Shown: positions 25,207 through 33,647 of the stretch, piece by piece
Layout: each line of letters opens with the position of its first letter
Numbering within the stretch: the stretch's first letter is position 1
Origin: Streptomyces sp. T12
GTDB taxonomy: Bacteria; Actinomycetota; Actinomycetes; Streptomycetales; Streptomycetaceae
NCBI RefSeq assembly: GCF_028736035.1
Contig: NZ_CP117866.1
Span: 3,844,001-3,908,000, forward strand
Length of the DNA: 64,000 nt
Direction of reading: 5' to 3'
Notes under the pieces: generated by a model
What the model saw: the letters and a program-made list of their open reading frames with translations, nothing else
Databases searched by the model: none
Told to the model about the DNA's origin: nothing
Position numbers and translations under genes: made by a program

Positions 25207-26037
25207 CTAACTCCCCGTACTCCGATACGACCGCAGCCCGGCCCGCCACACCAGTCCGGCCGCCGCACAGCACGCCGCCGCCGCCAGCGGGGACGCGAAG
25301 GCCGCCCACGAAGGAAGGCCGATCGGGTACGGCCGCCCCAACACATAGGCGGCGGGCACCCAGTTGACGAAGGCGAGCGGCAGCATGAACGTCACCCCGC
25401 GCACCAGGTCCTTGCCGAACACGGTCGGCGGGTACTGCAACAGCGTGGTGCCGCCGTACGTGAACGCGTTCTGCACCTCGGCGGCGTCCTGCGCCAGGAA
25501 CTGGAAGGCCGCGCCCGCCACGAACAGGGCGCAGAAGATCACCCCGCCGCTGACCACCATCACCGGCACCAGCAGCACCTTCGCCACGGTCCAGTCGACG
25601 TCGACGGCCGACAGTCCCCAGCCCAGCACCAGCACGCCCTGGGTGATCCGGCCCAGGCGGCGCAACGCGAAGTGGTCCGCGGCGACCTGGGCGAGCACCG
25701 GGGCGGGCCGCACGAGCAGCGTGTCGAAGGAACCGTCGCGCATCCGGCTGCCCAGGACGTCCATCGAGCCGAACGTCAGGTCGGCGAGCCCGAACGCCGT
25801 CGCCGAAAGTCCGTACAGAAAGGCGACTTCGGCCAGCGGCCAGCCGCCCAGCGAGTCGACCTGCGAGAACATCAGCAGGATCGCCACGAAGTCCAGGCCG
25901 GTCACCAGCAGGTTGCCGAAGACGGTCACGACGAAGGAGGCGCGGTAGGTCATGCTGGACCGGATCCACATCCCGGCGATCAGCCGGTAGGCCCGCAGCC
26001 CCTCGCCCGCCCTGGCGACACCGGAGAACTCAGCCAC
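25207..26037 (-). CDS. ABC-2 family permease, second subunit
   Basis: 276 aa, six predicted membrane segments (for example FVVTVFGNLLVTGLDFVAILLMF and LLVPVMVVSGGVIFCALFVAG). Belongs to the ABC-2/DUF990-like permeases. Its start overlaps the end of the first permease gene by 8 bp and its stop is 18 bp before the ATPase start, so all three are one operon and one heteromeric exporter. Confidence 0.82.
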   Translation of the reverse strand: MAEFSGVARAGEGLRAYRLIAGMWIRSSMTYRASFVVTVFGNLLVTGLDFVAILLMFSQVDSLGGWPLAEVAFLYGLSATAFGLADLTFGSMDVLGSRMRDGSFDTLLVRPAPVLAQVAADHFALRRLGRITQGVLVLGWGLSAVDVDWTVAKVLLVPVMVVSGGVIFCALFVAGAAFQFLAQDAAEVQNAFTYGGTTLLQYPPTVFGKDLVRGVTFMLPLAFVNWVPAAYVLGRPYPIGLPSWAAFASPLAAAACCAAAGLVWRAGLRSYRSTGS

Positions 26038-26830
26038 CCTGCACCACCACCCGCCGCGTCGCCGCCGACTGCACCAGCCGCCCGGCCGCCAGCAACGCCA
26101 CCGCCCACGCCGCCTGGAAGGCGTACGCCCTCAGCGGGTCGGTCTCCCCCATGAGCACGTCCGCCGGCATCTGCAGCTGCGCCGCCCACGGCAGCACCCG
26201 CGCGATGTCGCCGAAGACGCCCGGGAAGGCGTTCAGAGGCAGCACCATGCCCGAGAAGAAGATGCCCGTGATCATCAGGGCCTGGTTGACGCCCATGCCG
26301 TCCATCAGCCAGAACACGCTGAGGGCCGCCAGGTAGCGGATCGCGAAGCTGACGAGGGTTGCCAGCAGGAGGGTGACGGCGAAGGCCGCCCAAGGGGTGA
26401 CGTCCGTCGGCAGCGCCATCGGGAAGAAGATCGCGCCGAACGCGAACGGGATGACGCCCCGCCCCAGCATCTGGAACAGCGCCCGCCCCACGTCGCCCGC
26501 CAGCCACCACAGTTGGAGATCGGCCGGCCGGTACAGGTCGACGGCGATCTCGCCGGTGCGGATGCGGTCCATCAGGTCCTTCTCGGCGCCGCCGCCCTGG
26601 ATGGCCAGCGTCGCGTAGAGGCACTGGCCCAGCCAGACGTAGGTCACGGCCTGCGCCTGGTCGTAGCCCCCGAGATGCGGCTTCTCGTCCCACAGCGCCA
26701 GATAGGTGTAGACGAGGATCACGCCGAAGACGGTGTTGGTGAACACCCCGGCCGCAGTTGCCGCCCGATACGTCGCGTATCGTCTGAATCCGCCCGCCGC
26801 GACGGCTAAGTACAACCGCCCCGAGCCCAC
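26030..26830 (-). CDS. ABC-2 family permease, first subunit
   Basis: 266 aa. Six hydrophobic segments (AAGVFTNTVFGVILVYTYLAL, VTPWAAFAVTLLLATLVSFAIRYLA, ALMITGIFFSGMVLPLNAFPG and others) and the family motif RTGEIAVDLYRPADLQLWWLA. A GTG at 26830 is chosen because AGGAGG lies 9 bases before it; an upstream GTG at 26836 is only 3 bases from that site. First gene of the exporter operon, with 232 bp to the divergent PBP gene. Confidence 0.82.
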   Translation of the reverse strand: MGSGRLYLAVAAGGFRRYATYRAATAAGVFTNTVFGVILVYTYLALWDEKPHLGGYDQAQAVTYVWLGQCLYATLAIQGGGAEKDLMDRIRTGEIAVDLYRPADLQLWWLAGDVGRALFQMLGRGVIPFAFGAIFFPMALPTDVTPWAAFAVTLLLATLVSFAIRYLAALSVFWLMDGMGVNQALMITGIFFSGMVLPLNAFPGVFGDIARVLPWAAQLQMPADVLMGETDPLRAYAFQAAWAVALLAAGRLVQSAATRRVVVQGG

Positions 26831-27062
26831 ATCCACAGCCCTCCTAGCCCGCACGACACCGAAGCGCAGGAGCCTAGTGCGCGCAGGACGGGGGCTGCCA
26901 GCCAATTTCCAGGGGACACCCGGCGCGAGAGCCTGCTCACTTTCCACGGACACGCGCCGTTTCCGGGAACGGAACGCCCGGTGCGAGAGTCTTCAATGGG
27001 GGCGCAGTAGGCGTACGAGGCGTACAGGAACGTACGACGCGAAACAGGAGTCCGTGCACGAC

Positions 27063-29462
27063 ATGAGCGACGAGCAACAGCCGCCACAGCAGCCGACCCG
27101 GAAGCCCGGTCGGCCGAAACGCACGGGCTGGCGACGGATCATCCCGACCTGGCGGACGGTGCTCGGCACCTTCGTCATCGGCGTACTGCTGCTCTTCGGC
27201 CTGTTCTTCCTCGGCTACTCCATGGTCAAGATCCCGCCGGCCAACGCGCTCGCCACCAAGCAGGCCAACGTCTACATGTACGCGGACGGCTCCGTGATCG
27301 CCCGCGACGGTCAGGTCAACCGGGAGAACGTCACCCTCGCTCAGATGTCCAAGGCCGCCCAGCACGCGATCCTGGCCGCCGAGGACCGCGACTTCTACAC
27401 CGAGTCCGCCATCGACCCCAAGGCGATGCTGCGCGCCGGCTGGAACACGGTCACCGGCAAGGGCAAGCAGTCCGGCTCCACGATCACCCAGCAGTACGTG
27501 AAGAACTACTACCTGCGTCAGGACCAGACCGTCACCCGCAAGGTGAAGGAGTTCTTCATCTCGATCAAGCTGGACCGGGAGAAGAGCAAGGACGACATCC
27601 TCGAGGGCTACCTCAACACCAGCTTCTTCGGCCGCAACGCCTACGGCATCCAGGCCGCCGCCCAGGCCTACTACGGCATGGACGCCAAGAAGCTCGACCC
27701 GGCCCGCGCCGCCTACCTGGCCGCGCTGGTCAACGCGCCCAGCGAGTACGACGTGGTCGCCCACCCGGAGAACAAGGCCGCGGCCGTGTCCCGTTGGAAC
27801 TACGTCCTCGACGGCATGGTCACCAAGGGCTGGCTGTCCGAGAGCAAGCGGGCGGGCATGAAGTTCCCGATGCCGAAGGAGGCCGCGACCTCCACCGGCC
27901 TGTCCGGGCAGCGCGGTTACATCGTGGGGATCGTCAAGGACTACCTGACCAAGAACAAGATCGTCAGCGCGGAGGAGCTCGAGGCCGGTGGCTACCGCGT
28001 CACCACCACCCTGCAGAAGGACAAGCAGAACGCCTTCGTCGACGCCGTCAACGACCAGCTGATGTCCAAGCTGGACAAGAAGAACAACAAGGTCGACACC
28101 TACGTCCGCGCGGGCGGCGCCTCCGTCGACCCGAAGACCGGCAAGGTCGTCGCGATGTACAACGGCATCGACTACGTGAAGCAGTACACCCCGAACGCCA
28201 CCCGCCGGGACTTCCAGGTCGGCTCCACCTTCAAGCCGTTCGTGTTCACCTCGGCCGTGGAGAACGAGTCGACCACGCAGGACGGCCGCCAGATCACCCC
28301 GAACACGATCTACGACGGCACCAACAAGCGCCCGGTACAGGGCTGGACCGGCGGCGCCTACGCCCCCGAGAACGAGGACGAGTACTCCTACGGCAACATC
28401 AACGTCCGTACGGCCACCGACAAGTCCGTCAACTCGGTGTACGCGCAGATGGCCGTCGACGTGGGCCCCGAAAAGGTGAAGGACACCGCGGTCGAGCTCG
28501 GCCTGCCGTCCAGCACCCCGGAGTTGTACCCGTCCCCGTCCATCGCGCTCGGCGTGGCCACCGCCAGCGTCCTCGACATGGCGGAGGCCTACGCGACGCT
28601 CGCCAACCACGGCAAGCACGGCACGTACACCATGATCGACAAGGTCACCAAGGACGGCGCCGACGTCATCGAGATGCCGGAGCGCAAGACCTCCCAGGTC
28701 ATCAGCCGCGAGGCCGCCGACACCACGACCTCCGTCCTGCAGAGCGTCGTCGACAACGGCACCGCCACCGCCGCCCAGGCCGCCGGCCGCCCGGCGGCGG
28801 GCAAGACCGGTACGGCGGAGGAGGACCAGGCCGCCTGGTTCGCCGGCTACACCCCCGAACTCGCCACCGTCGTCGCCGTCATGGGCCAGGACCCGGTCAC
28901 GGCCAAGCACAAGTCCCTGTACGGGGTGATGGGCCTCAACCGCATCAACGGCGGCGGCGCACCCACCGACATCTGGGCCCAGTTCACCAAGGAGGCCCTG
29001 AAGGGCAAGCCGGTCAGCGACTTCGACCTGGAACTCCAGCAGGGCGCCGACGTGCCCCAGTACCCGACGACCGACCCGACCCAGGGCGACCAGGACAACG
29101 GCGGCCAGGACAACGGCGGCACCACCGGGGACACCACCACCGGCGGCCAGGACACCGAGGGCCAGACCGGCGGTGAGACGCCGGGCCAGACGGACGGCGG
29201 CACGACGGGCGACACGACGACGGGCGGCACGACCGACGGGGGTACGACCACCGACGGCGGCACCACCGGCGACACCACCACAGGCGGCACGACCGACGGA
29301 GGCACGACCACCGACGGCGGCACCACGGGCGACACCACCACCGGCGGAACGGACACCGGCGGCACGACGGGCGGCGACACCACGACCGGCGGTACGGACA
29401 CCGGCGGCGGAGGAACGACGGGAATCACCGGCGGGCCGCAGAGCACGGCCCGCCGGGAGTGA
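27063..29462 (+). CDS. Class A penicillin-binding protein
   Basis: 799 aa. Cytoplasmic basic N-terminus, one membrane helix (~33-54), a glycosyltransferase domain with catalytic Glu107 (AAEDRDFY) and SGSTITQQYVKN, then a transpeptidase with S388-T-F-K391, S455-V-N457 and K581-T-G. The last ~135 residues are a Thr/Gly/Asp-rich tail made of near-repeats (TTDGGTTTDGG). It polymerises and cross-links peptidoglycan. No PASTA domain. ATG 27063 preferred over GTG 27054, which is only 3 bases from AGGAG. Confidence 0.9.
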   Translation: MSDEQQPPQQPTRKPGRPKRTGWRRIIPTWRTVLGTFVIGVLLLFGLFFLGYSMVKIPPANALATKQANVYMYADGSVIARDGQVNRENVTLAQMSKAAQHAILAAEDRDFYTESAIDPKAMLRAGWNTVTGKGKQSGSTITQQYVKNYYLRQDQTVTRKVKEFFISIKLDREKSKDDILEGYLNTSFFGRNAYGIQAAAQAYYGMDAKKLDPARAAYLAALVNAPSEYDVVAHPENKAAAVSRWNYVLDGMVTKGWLSESKRAGMKFPMPKEAATSTGLSGQRGYIVGIVKDYLTKNKIVSAEELEAGGYRVTTTLQKDKQNAFVDAVNDQLMSKLDKKNNKVDTYVRAGGASVDPKTGKVVAMYNGIDYVKQYTPNATRRDFQVGSTFKPFVFTSAVENESTTQDGRQITPNTIYDGTNKRPVQGWTGGAYAPENEDEYSYGNINVRTATDKSVNSVYAQMAVDVGPEKVKDTAVELGLPSSTPELYPSPSIALGVATASVLDMAEAYATLANHGKHGTYTMIDKVTKDGADVIEMPERKTSQVISREAADTTTSVLQSVVDNGTATAAQAAGRPAAGKTGTAEEDQAAWFAGYTPELATVVAVMGQDPVTAKHKSLYGVMGLNRINGGGAPTDIWAQFTKEALKGKPVSDFDLELQQGADVPQYPTTDPTQGDQDNGGQDNGGTTGDTTTGGQDTEGQTGGETPGQTDGGTTGDTTTGGTTDGGTTTDGGTTGDTTTGGTTDGGTTTDGGTTGDTTTGGTDTGGTTGGDTTTGGTDTGGGGTTGITGGPQSTARRE

Positions 29463-29475
29463 GCGCCGGACCCGA

Positions 29476-29680
29476 TCAGTGACCGCCGGTCGCCTTCAGC
29501 CCCACCACGGCGACCAGCAGCAGACAGACGAAGAAGATCCGCGCGGCGGTGACCGGCTCCCCCAGCACCACCATGCCGACCACCGCCGCGCCGGCCGCAC
29601 CGATCCCCACCCACACGCCGTAGGCGGTACCGATGGGCAGGGACCTCGCGGCGTACGACAGCAGCAGCATGAGACAGGAA
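29476..29680 (-). pseudogene. 5'-truncated small multidrug resistance (SMR) gene
   Basis: The last ~64 codons of an SMR transporter are intact (LLLSYAARSLPIGTAYGVWVGIGAAGAAVVGMVVLGEPVTAARI ... VVGLKATGGH), matching the C-terminal helices of QacE/SugE-type proteins, which are ~105 aa. The first ~40 residues with helix 1 and the essential Glu are gone; similarity stops abruptly beside the hairpin at 29683-29710. A Met at the break could start a short ORF, but the product could not transport. Confidence 0.75.
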
Positions 29681-29682
29681 GA

Positions 29683-29710
29683 GGGGCTGGTGCCGATGGT
29701 CACCAGCCCC
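29683..29710 (-). terminator. Hairpin after the GroES-like gene
   Basis: 10-bp perfect inverted repeat (GGGGCTGGTG / CACCAGCCCC) with an 8-base loop, 31 bp beyond the GroES-like stop on the minus strand and at the exact border of the truncated SMR gene. Confidence 0.7.
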
Positions 29711-29740
29711 TCGAACCGTTGAATTGCAGGTAGAGCCTCG

Positions 29741-30097
29741 TTACAGGTACAGCCCCGTCGAGTCCTCCGACCCCTCGAACCGGTCGGCGGCCACGGCGTG
29801 CAGATCACGCTCACGCATGAGCACATACGCGACCCCGCGCACCTCGACCTCGGCACGGTCCTCCGGGTCGTACAGGACCCGGTCGCCGGTCTCCACGGTC
29901 CGTACGTTCTGCCCCACCGCGACGACCTCGGCCCAGGCCAGCCGACGGCCGACGGCCGCGGTGGCGGGGATCAGGATGCCGCCACCGGAACGCCGCTCGC
30001 CCTCGCTGGTGTCCTGCCGCACGAGTACACGGTCGTGCAGCATCCGGATGGGCAGCTTGTCGTGGTGGGTGCTGTGCTCGTTTCTGTTGGCGCTCAC
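29741..30097 (-). CDS. GroES-like co-chaperonin paralogue
   Basis: 118 aa from a GTG. Cpn10 fold: RMLHDRVLVRQDTSEGERRSGGGILIPATA with the mobile-loop region, then AEVVAVGQNVRTVETGDRVLYDPEDRAEVEVRGVAYVLMRERDLHAV. No groEL is adjacent, so it is a second, stand-alone GroES in addition to the usual groES-groEL operon expected elsewhere. It may modify GroEL specificity (inference). Confidence 0.82.
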   Translation of the reverse strand: MSANRNEHSTHHDKLPIRMLHDRVLVRQDTSEGERRSGGGILIPATAAVGRRLAWAEVVAVGQNVRTVETGDRVLYDPEDRAEVEVRGVAYVLMRERDLHAVAADRFEGSEDSTGLYL

Positions 30098-30152
30098 GCC
30101 TTTGAACCTACCTGCCTTTGCCGTGTCCGTACGCCGGTGGGTCCGCCCTCGC

Positions 30153-30482
30153 TCAGCCCCTGCGGCGCCGGGTGCCGAGGGCCAACAGGCCCACGAGCCC
30201 CACGGCGACGAGCGCGACGGGCACGATCCGCTCCAGGCGGGGCGCGCCCTCCTCGTCGGTGAACTGGGCCTTCACATCGCTCACGGCCCGGTTGACCCCG
30301 ACGTAGGCCCGTCCGAGGGTGTGGTCGATGTTCGAGACGACCTTGGCCTTGGCGTCGCCGACGATCGTCTTCGGGTGCACGCGCACCCCGATCTCGTCGA
30401 GCGTCTCGGCCAGCGCTGCGCGGCGGGCTTTGATGTCCGCCTCGATCTGCGCCGGTGTTCTGGTGTCCGACGTGTCCGCCAC
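30153..30482 (-). CDS. DUF3618 protein
   Basis: 109 aa from a GTG. TPAQIEADIKARRAALAETLDEIGVRVHPKTIVGDAKAKV is the DUF3618 signature; a C-terminal membrane helix (IVPVALVAVGLVGLLALG) is followed by RRRRG. Likely an inner-membrane tail-anchored protein of unknown role. Same strand as the GroES paralogue, 55 bp apart. Confidence 0.8.
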   Translation of the reverse strand: MADTSDTRTPAQIEADIKARRAALAETLDEIGVRVHPKTIVGDAKAKVVSNIDHTLGRAYVGVNRAVSDVKAQFTDEEGAPRLERIVPVALVAVGLVGLLALGTRRRRG

Positions 30483-30577
30483 CGTACGGCCTCCGAAGTG
30501 AAGCTGATGCTGTTTGCGGACAGTCTGTCAGCTCCACGCCGGACCGCACTGTCAGGCTCCCCGGTTACGCTGGTCCG

Positions 30578-31045
30578 ATGAGCGAGCGACTCCAGCCGGG
30601 GGACGTGGCCCCCGCCTTCACCCTGCCCGACGCCGACGGCAACGAGGTGTCCCTGTCGGACCACAAGGGCCGCAAGGTCATCGTCTACTTCTACCCGGCC
30701 GCCCTGACGCCCGGCTGCACCAAGCAGGCCTGCGACTTCACGGACAACCTGGAGCTGCTGGCCGGCGCCGGGTACGACGTGATCGGCGTCTCCCCCGACA
30801 AGCCGGAGAAGCTCGCCAAGTTCCGCGACCAGGAGTCCCTGAAGGTCACGCTGGTGGCCGACCCGGAGAAGTCCGTCACCGAGGCCTACGGGGCCTACGG
30901 CGAGAAGAAGAACTACGGCAAGACCTACATGGGCGTCATCCGGTCCACGGTGATCGTGGACGAGGAGGGCAAGGTCGAGCGGGCGCTGTACAACGTGCGG
31001 GCGACCGGCCACGTGGCGAAGATCATCAAGGATCTGGGCATCTGA
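30578..31045 (+). CDS. bcp: Thioredoxin-dependent thiol peroxidase (Bcp)
   Basis: 155 aa. Peroxiredoxin Q/BCP family: peroxidatic Cys47 in TPGCTKQAC with the nearby Cys52, preceded by VIVYFYPAALTPG. Reduces hydrogen and organic peroxides using thioredoxin in the cytoplasm. The end of the gene is followed by a short hairpin and the tRNA-Leu gene. Confidence 0.9.
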   Translation: MSERLQPGDVAPAFTLPDADGNEVSLSDHKGRKVIVYFYPAALTPGCTKQACDFTDNLELLAGAGYDVIGVSPDKPEKLAKFRDQESLKVTLVADPEKSVTEAYGAYGEKKNYGKTYMGVIRSTVIVDEEGKVERALYNVRATGHVAKIIKDLGI

Positions 31046-31052
31046 CCACCCG

Positions 31053-31076
31053 GCCCGGCCAGTAGCATGGCCGGGC
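31053..31076 (+). terminator. Hairpin between bcp and tRNA-Leu
   Basis: 8-bp stem (GCCCGGCC / GGCCGGGC), 8-base loop, directly after bcp. Its loop contains TAGCAT, which with TCTGAC 16 bp upstream could be the tRNA promoter, so the same stretch may serve both. Confidence 0.5.
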
Positions 31077-31084
31077 AAGGTCAC

Positions 31085-31171
31085 GCGGCCGTGGTGGAAT
31101 TGGCAGTCACGCTGGGTTTAGGTCCCAGTGGGGTAACACCCGTGAGGGTTCGAGTCCCTCCGGCCGCACCA
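31085..31171 (+). tRNA. tRNA-Leu (anticodon TAG), CCA encoded
   Basis: 87 nt. Acceptor stem GCGGCCG/CGGCCGC with discriminator A and encoded CCA. Anticodon arm CTGGG-TTTAGGT-CCCAG gives anticodon TAG for CUA/CUG leucine codons. The long variable arm (TGGGGTAACACCCG region) marks a class II tRNA, and the T arm is AGGGTTCGAGTCCCT. Confidence 0.96.
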
Positions 31172-31186
31172 CTTGCTGCTTGCTCC

Positions 31187-31792
31187 TTACTGCGCGAGCA
31201 GTTCACGTACGACCGGCACGAGCGCCCGGAACGCCTTGCCCCGGTGGCTGATGGCGTTCTTCTCCTCGGCGCTCAACTCGGCACAGGTCCGGCGCTCGCC
31301 CTCCGGCTGGAGGATGGGGTCGTACCCGAAGCCGTTGGTACCGACGGGGGCGTGTCGCAGAACGCCCCGCAACTGCCCCTCGACCACCCGTTCCGTACCG
31401 TCCGGCAGGGCGAGCGCGGCCGCGCAGGCGAAGTGGGCACCGCGGTGGGCGTCGTCGATGTCGCCCAGCTGGGCCAGCAGCAGCTCCAGGTTGGCCTGGT
31501 CGTCACCGTGCCGGCCGGCCCAGCGGGCCGAGAAGATGCCGGGGGCGCCGTTCAGAACGTCGACGCACAGCCCCGAGTCGTCGGCGATCGCGGGCAGTCC
31601 CGTCGCCTGGGCCAGGGCGTGGGCCTTGAGCAGGGCGTTCTCGGCGAAGGTGACGCCGGTTTCCTTGACGTCGGGGATGTCCGGGTAGGCGTCCGCGCCG
31701 ACGAGGTCATGAGGCAGCCCTGCGTCGGCGAGGATCGCCCGGAGCTCGGTGATCTTTCCGGCGTTACGGGTGGCGAGGATCAAGCGGGTCAT
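31187..31792 (-). CDS. rdgB: XTP/dITP pyrophosphatase (RdgB/Ham1)
   Basis: 201 aa, normal length. N-terminal LILATRNAGKITELRAIL, then TFAENALLKAHALAQATGLPAIADDSGLCVDVLNGAPGIFSARWAG and GFGYDPIL, the Ham1 motifs. It hydrolyses non-canonical purine nucleotides (XTP, dITP) to monophosphates and so protects DNA and RNA. In Streptomyces it usually follows rph, as here, with a lipoprotein gene in between. Confidence 0.93.
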   Translation of the reverse strand: MTRLILATRNAGKITELRAILADAGLPHDLVGADAYPDIPDVKETGVTFAENALLKAHALAQATGLPAIADDSGLCVDVLNGAPGIFSARWAGRHGDDQANLELLLAQLGDIDDAHRGAHFACAAALALPDGTERVVEGQLRGVLRHAPVGTNGFGYDPILQPEGERRTCAELSAEEKNAISHRGKAFRALVPVVRELLAQ

Positions 31793-31863
31793 GGGGTCCA
31801 GTATCCCGGCCTCGCCAACCCGGTTCTTCCGTCCGGGGTATTACGGCTTTCCCGTCCCGGGTG

Positions 31864-32268
31864 TTACGGCGTGCAGACCTTCGTCAGCTCGCCGGCCGCG
31901 TCCGTCACCGGGCTGATGTCGGGGGTCTCGTCGCCGTTCTTGACCGCGTCACGGACGTTGGTGACGGCCTTCTGGAGGTCGTCCACCGCCTTGTTGACGT
32001 CGGCGTCGTCCGTCTTGTCGCCGATCTTGTCGAGGTTCTTGTCGATGGAGGTCAGCGACTCCTCGAGCTGCGTCGGGTCGTTCGCGGCGCTCTCCACGGC
32101 CTGCTGGAGTTCCGTGACGCTGTCGGCGATGGCGTCGGCGGTCTGGACGCAGTCCAGCGCCTTGTTGACGGCGTCGCAGCCGGTGGTCAGCCCGGCCGTC
32201 AGCCCGACGGCCGCAATGGCTGCGGCGGCTATGGCGATACGGCTCCGGCGGCGTCGGCTCGTGGCCAT
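31864..32268 (-). CDS. Lipoprotein of unknown function
   Basis: 134 aa. Arg-rich start, hydrophobic stretch and lipobox LTTGC with Cys31. The mature part is helical and acidic (heptad-like TELQQAVESAANDPTQLEESLTSIDKNLDKIGDK) with three further Cys, including one near the C-terminus (LTKVCTP). It may form a short coiled coil on the outer face of the membrane. ATG 32268 chosen with GGAGGG upstream. Lies between rph and rdgB. Confidence 0.75.
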   Translation of the reverse strand: MATSRRRRSRIAIAAAAIAAVGLTAGLTTGCDAVNKALDCVQTADAIADSVTELQQAVESAANDPTQLEESLTSIDKNLDKIGDKTDDADVNKAVDDLQKAVTNVRDAVKNGDETPDISPVTDAAGELTKVCTP

Positions 32269-32418
32269 GGTTGACGTTCCCTCCCTGCTCTCAGGCCTCG
32301 CAGGGCCCCCGTTGGTCACTGGCCGGGCGTACAGCGGTGTGCCGTACGCCCGTACCCCTAGTGACGCCAGGAAGGGCTGCGCGGTTGCCCGGAGCTGCGG
32401 CTCTTCTTGGTGCGTCCT

Positions 32419-33174
32419 TTACTTTTCGAGGACGGTATCAAGTGCCTTGCGCTGCAGTTCCGCCAGCTCCCCGCAACCGGAAACCGCAAGGTCCAGCAGG
32501 GAGTTGAGCTCCGCGCGGGCGAAGGGCTCGGCCTCGGCGGTGCCCTGGACCTCGACGAAGCGGCCGTCGCCGGTGCAGACGACGTTCATGTCGGTGTCGG
32601 CCTTCACGTCCTCCTCGTAGCAGAGGTCGAGGAGCGGGACGCCGCCGACGATGCCGACCGAGACGGCGCTGACCGTGCCGGTGAGCGGCTTGCGGCCGGG
32701 CTTGATGAGCTTCTTGCCCTGGGCCCAGGCGACGGCGTCGGCGAGCGCGACGTATGCGCCGGTGATGGCCGCCGTACGCGTGCCGCCGTCGGCCTGGAGG
32801 ACGTCGCAGTCGAGGACGATCATGTTCTCGCCGAGCGCCTTGTAGTCGATGACCGCGCGCAGGGAACGGCCGATGAGGCGGCTGATCTCGTGCGTACGGC
32901 CGCCGATCTTGCCCCGGACGGACTCACGGTCGCCACGGGTGTTGGTGGCGCGCGGCAGCATGGCGTACTCCGCGGTGACCCAGCCCTCGCCACTGCCCTT
33001 GCGCCAGCGCGGGACGCCTTCGGTGAAGGAGGCGGTGCACAGGACCTTCGTGTCGCCGAAGGAGACGAGGACGGAGCCCTCTGCGTGCTTGCTCCAGGCG
33101 CGTTCGATGGTGACCGGGCGGAGCTGTTCGGGGGTGCGGCCGTCGATGCGAGGAATTGAGGAGGTAGCTGCCAT
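32419..33174 (-). CDS. rph: Ribonuclease PH
   Basis: 251 aa. [47 protein letters not shown], then [12 protein letters not shown] and [17 protein letters not shown], the RNase PH signature with the phosphate-binding Arg cluster. A phosphorolytic 3'-5' exoribonuclease that trims tRNA 3' ends. First gene of a leftward group with the lipoprotein gene and rdgB. Confidence 0.94.
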   Translation of the reverse strand: MAATSSIPRIDGRTPEQLRPVTIERAWSKHAEGSVLVSFGDTKVLCTASFTEGVPRWRKGSGEGWVTAEYAMLPRATNTRGDRESVRGKIGGRTHEISRLIGRSLRAVIDYKALGENMIVLDCDVLQADGGTRTAAITGAYVALADAVAWAQGKKLIKPGRKPLTGTVSAVSVGIVGGVPLLDLCYEEDVKADTDMNVVCTGDGRFVEVQGTAEAEPFARAELNSLLDLAVSGCGELAELQRKALDTVLEK

Positions 33175-33200
33175 GGCGTTGAGCCTAGCGGCCCACGGGG

Positions 33201-33232
33201 GAGGGCCCCTCCCGTGGTGGGAAGGGGCCCTC
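33201..33232 (-). terminator. Hairpin between nagF and rph
   Basis: 10-bp stem (GAGGGCCCCT / AGGGGCCCTC) with a 12-base loop, 55 bp past the nagF stop and before rph, so it ends the nagF transcript. Confidence 0.7.
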
Positions 33233-33286
33233 AGGGGTGAAGCCGGGAGTCCCTCAGAGGCTGAAGCCCGGGACGATGCCCGCGCT

Positions 33287-33520
33287 TCACATCATGTCTT
33301 CGATCTCCGCCGCGATCGGGTCGGCGTCGGTGCCGATGACGACCTGGATGGCGGTGCCCATCTTCACGACGCCGTGGGCGCCGGCGGCCTTCAGGGCGGT
33401 GTCGTCGACCAGCGAGGGGTCGCTGACCTCGGTGCGGAGCCGGGTGATGCAGCCCTCGATCTCCTCGATGTTGTCGATGCCGCCGAGCCCGGCGACGATC
33501 TTCTCAGCCTTGCTGGCCAT
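33287..33520 (-). CDS. nagF: PTS EIIB component, N-acetylglucosamine type
   Basis: 77 aa single EIIB domain. [14 protein letters not shown] carries the phosphorylated Cys24. In Streptomyces the GlcNAc system splits EIIB (NagF) from EIIC (NagE2), and this arrangement is preserved here: nagF is divergent from the EIIC gene with 127 bp between. It passes phosphate from EIIA to GlcNAc bound to EIIC. A dre site (33612-33627) in the shared region points to control by DasR. Confidence 0.88.
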   Translation of the reverse strand: MASKAEKIVAGLGGIDNIEEIEGCITRLRTEVSDPSLVDDTALKAAGAHGVVKMGTAIQVVIGTDADPIAAEIEDMM

Positions 33521-33611
33521 TTCGGTCTCCTCACGCACTGTTGGCCCAACTTTACGAGCGGGTGCGTGGTGAGTACCGAAGGATGACGTCACAGCAACCC
33601 AATCGTCGGTA

Positions 33612-33627
33612 ACTGGTCTACACCACC
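33612..33627. promoter_or_regulatory. dre site (DasR operator)
   Basis: ACTGGTCTACACCACC matches the DasR-responsive element consensus A(C/G)TGGTCTAGACCA(G/C)T at nearly every position. It sits 21 bp before the first EIIC gene and 92 bp before nagF, so one operator can control both directions. Confidence 0.88.
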
Positions 33628-33647
33628 TGGCAGGCGGTCGCCAACCC

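Noticed and set aside
29476-29856. A complete 126-aa multidrug transporter
   Set aside because: Only the C-terminal ~64 residues match SMR proteins; the upstream part of that frame is antisense to the GroES-like gene and has no membrane helix.
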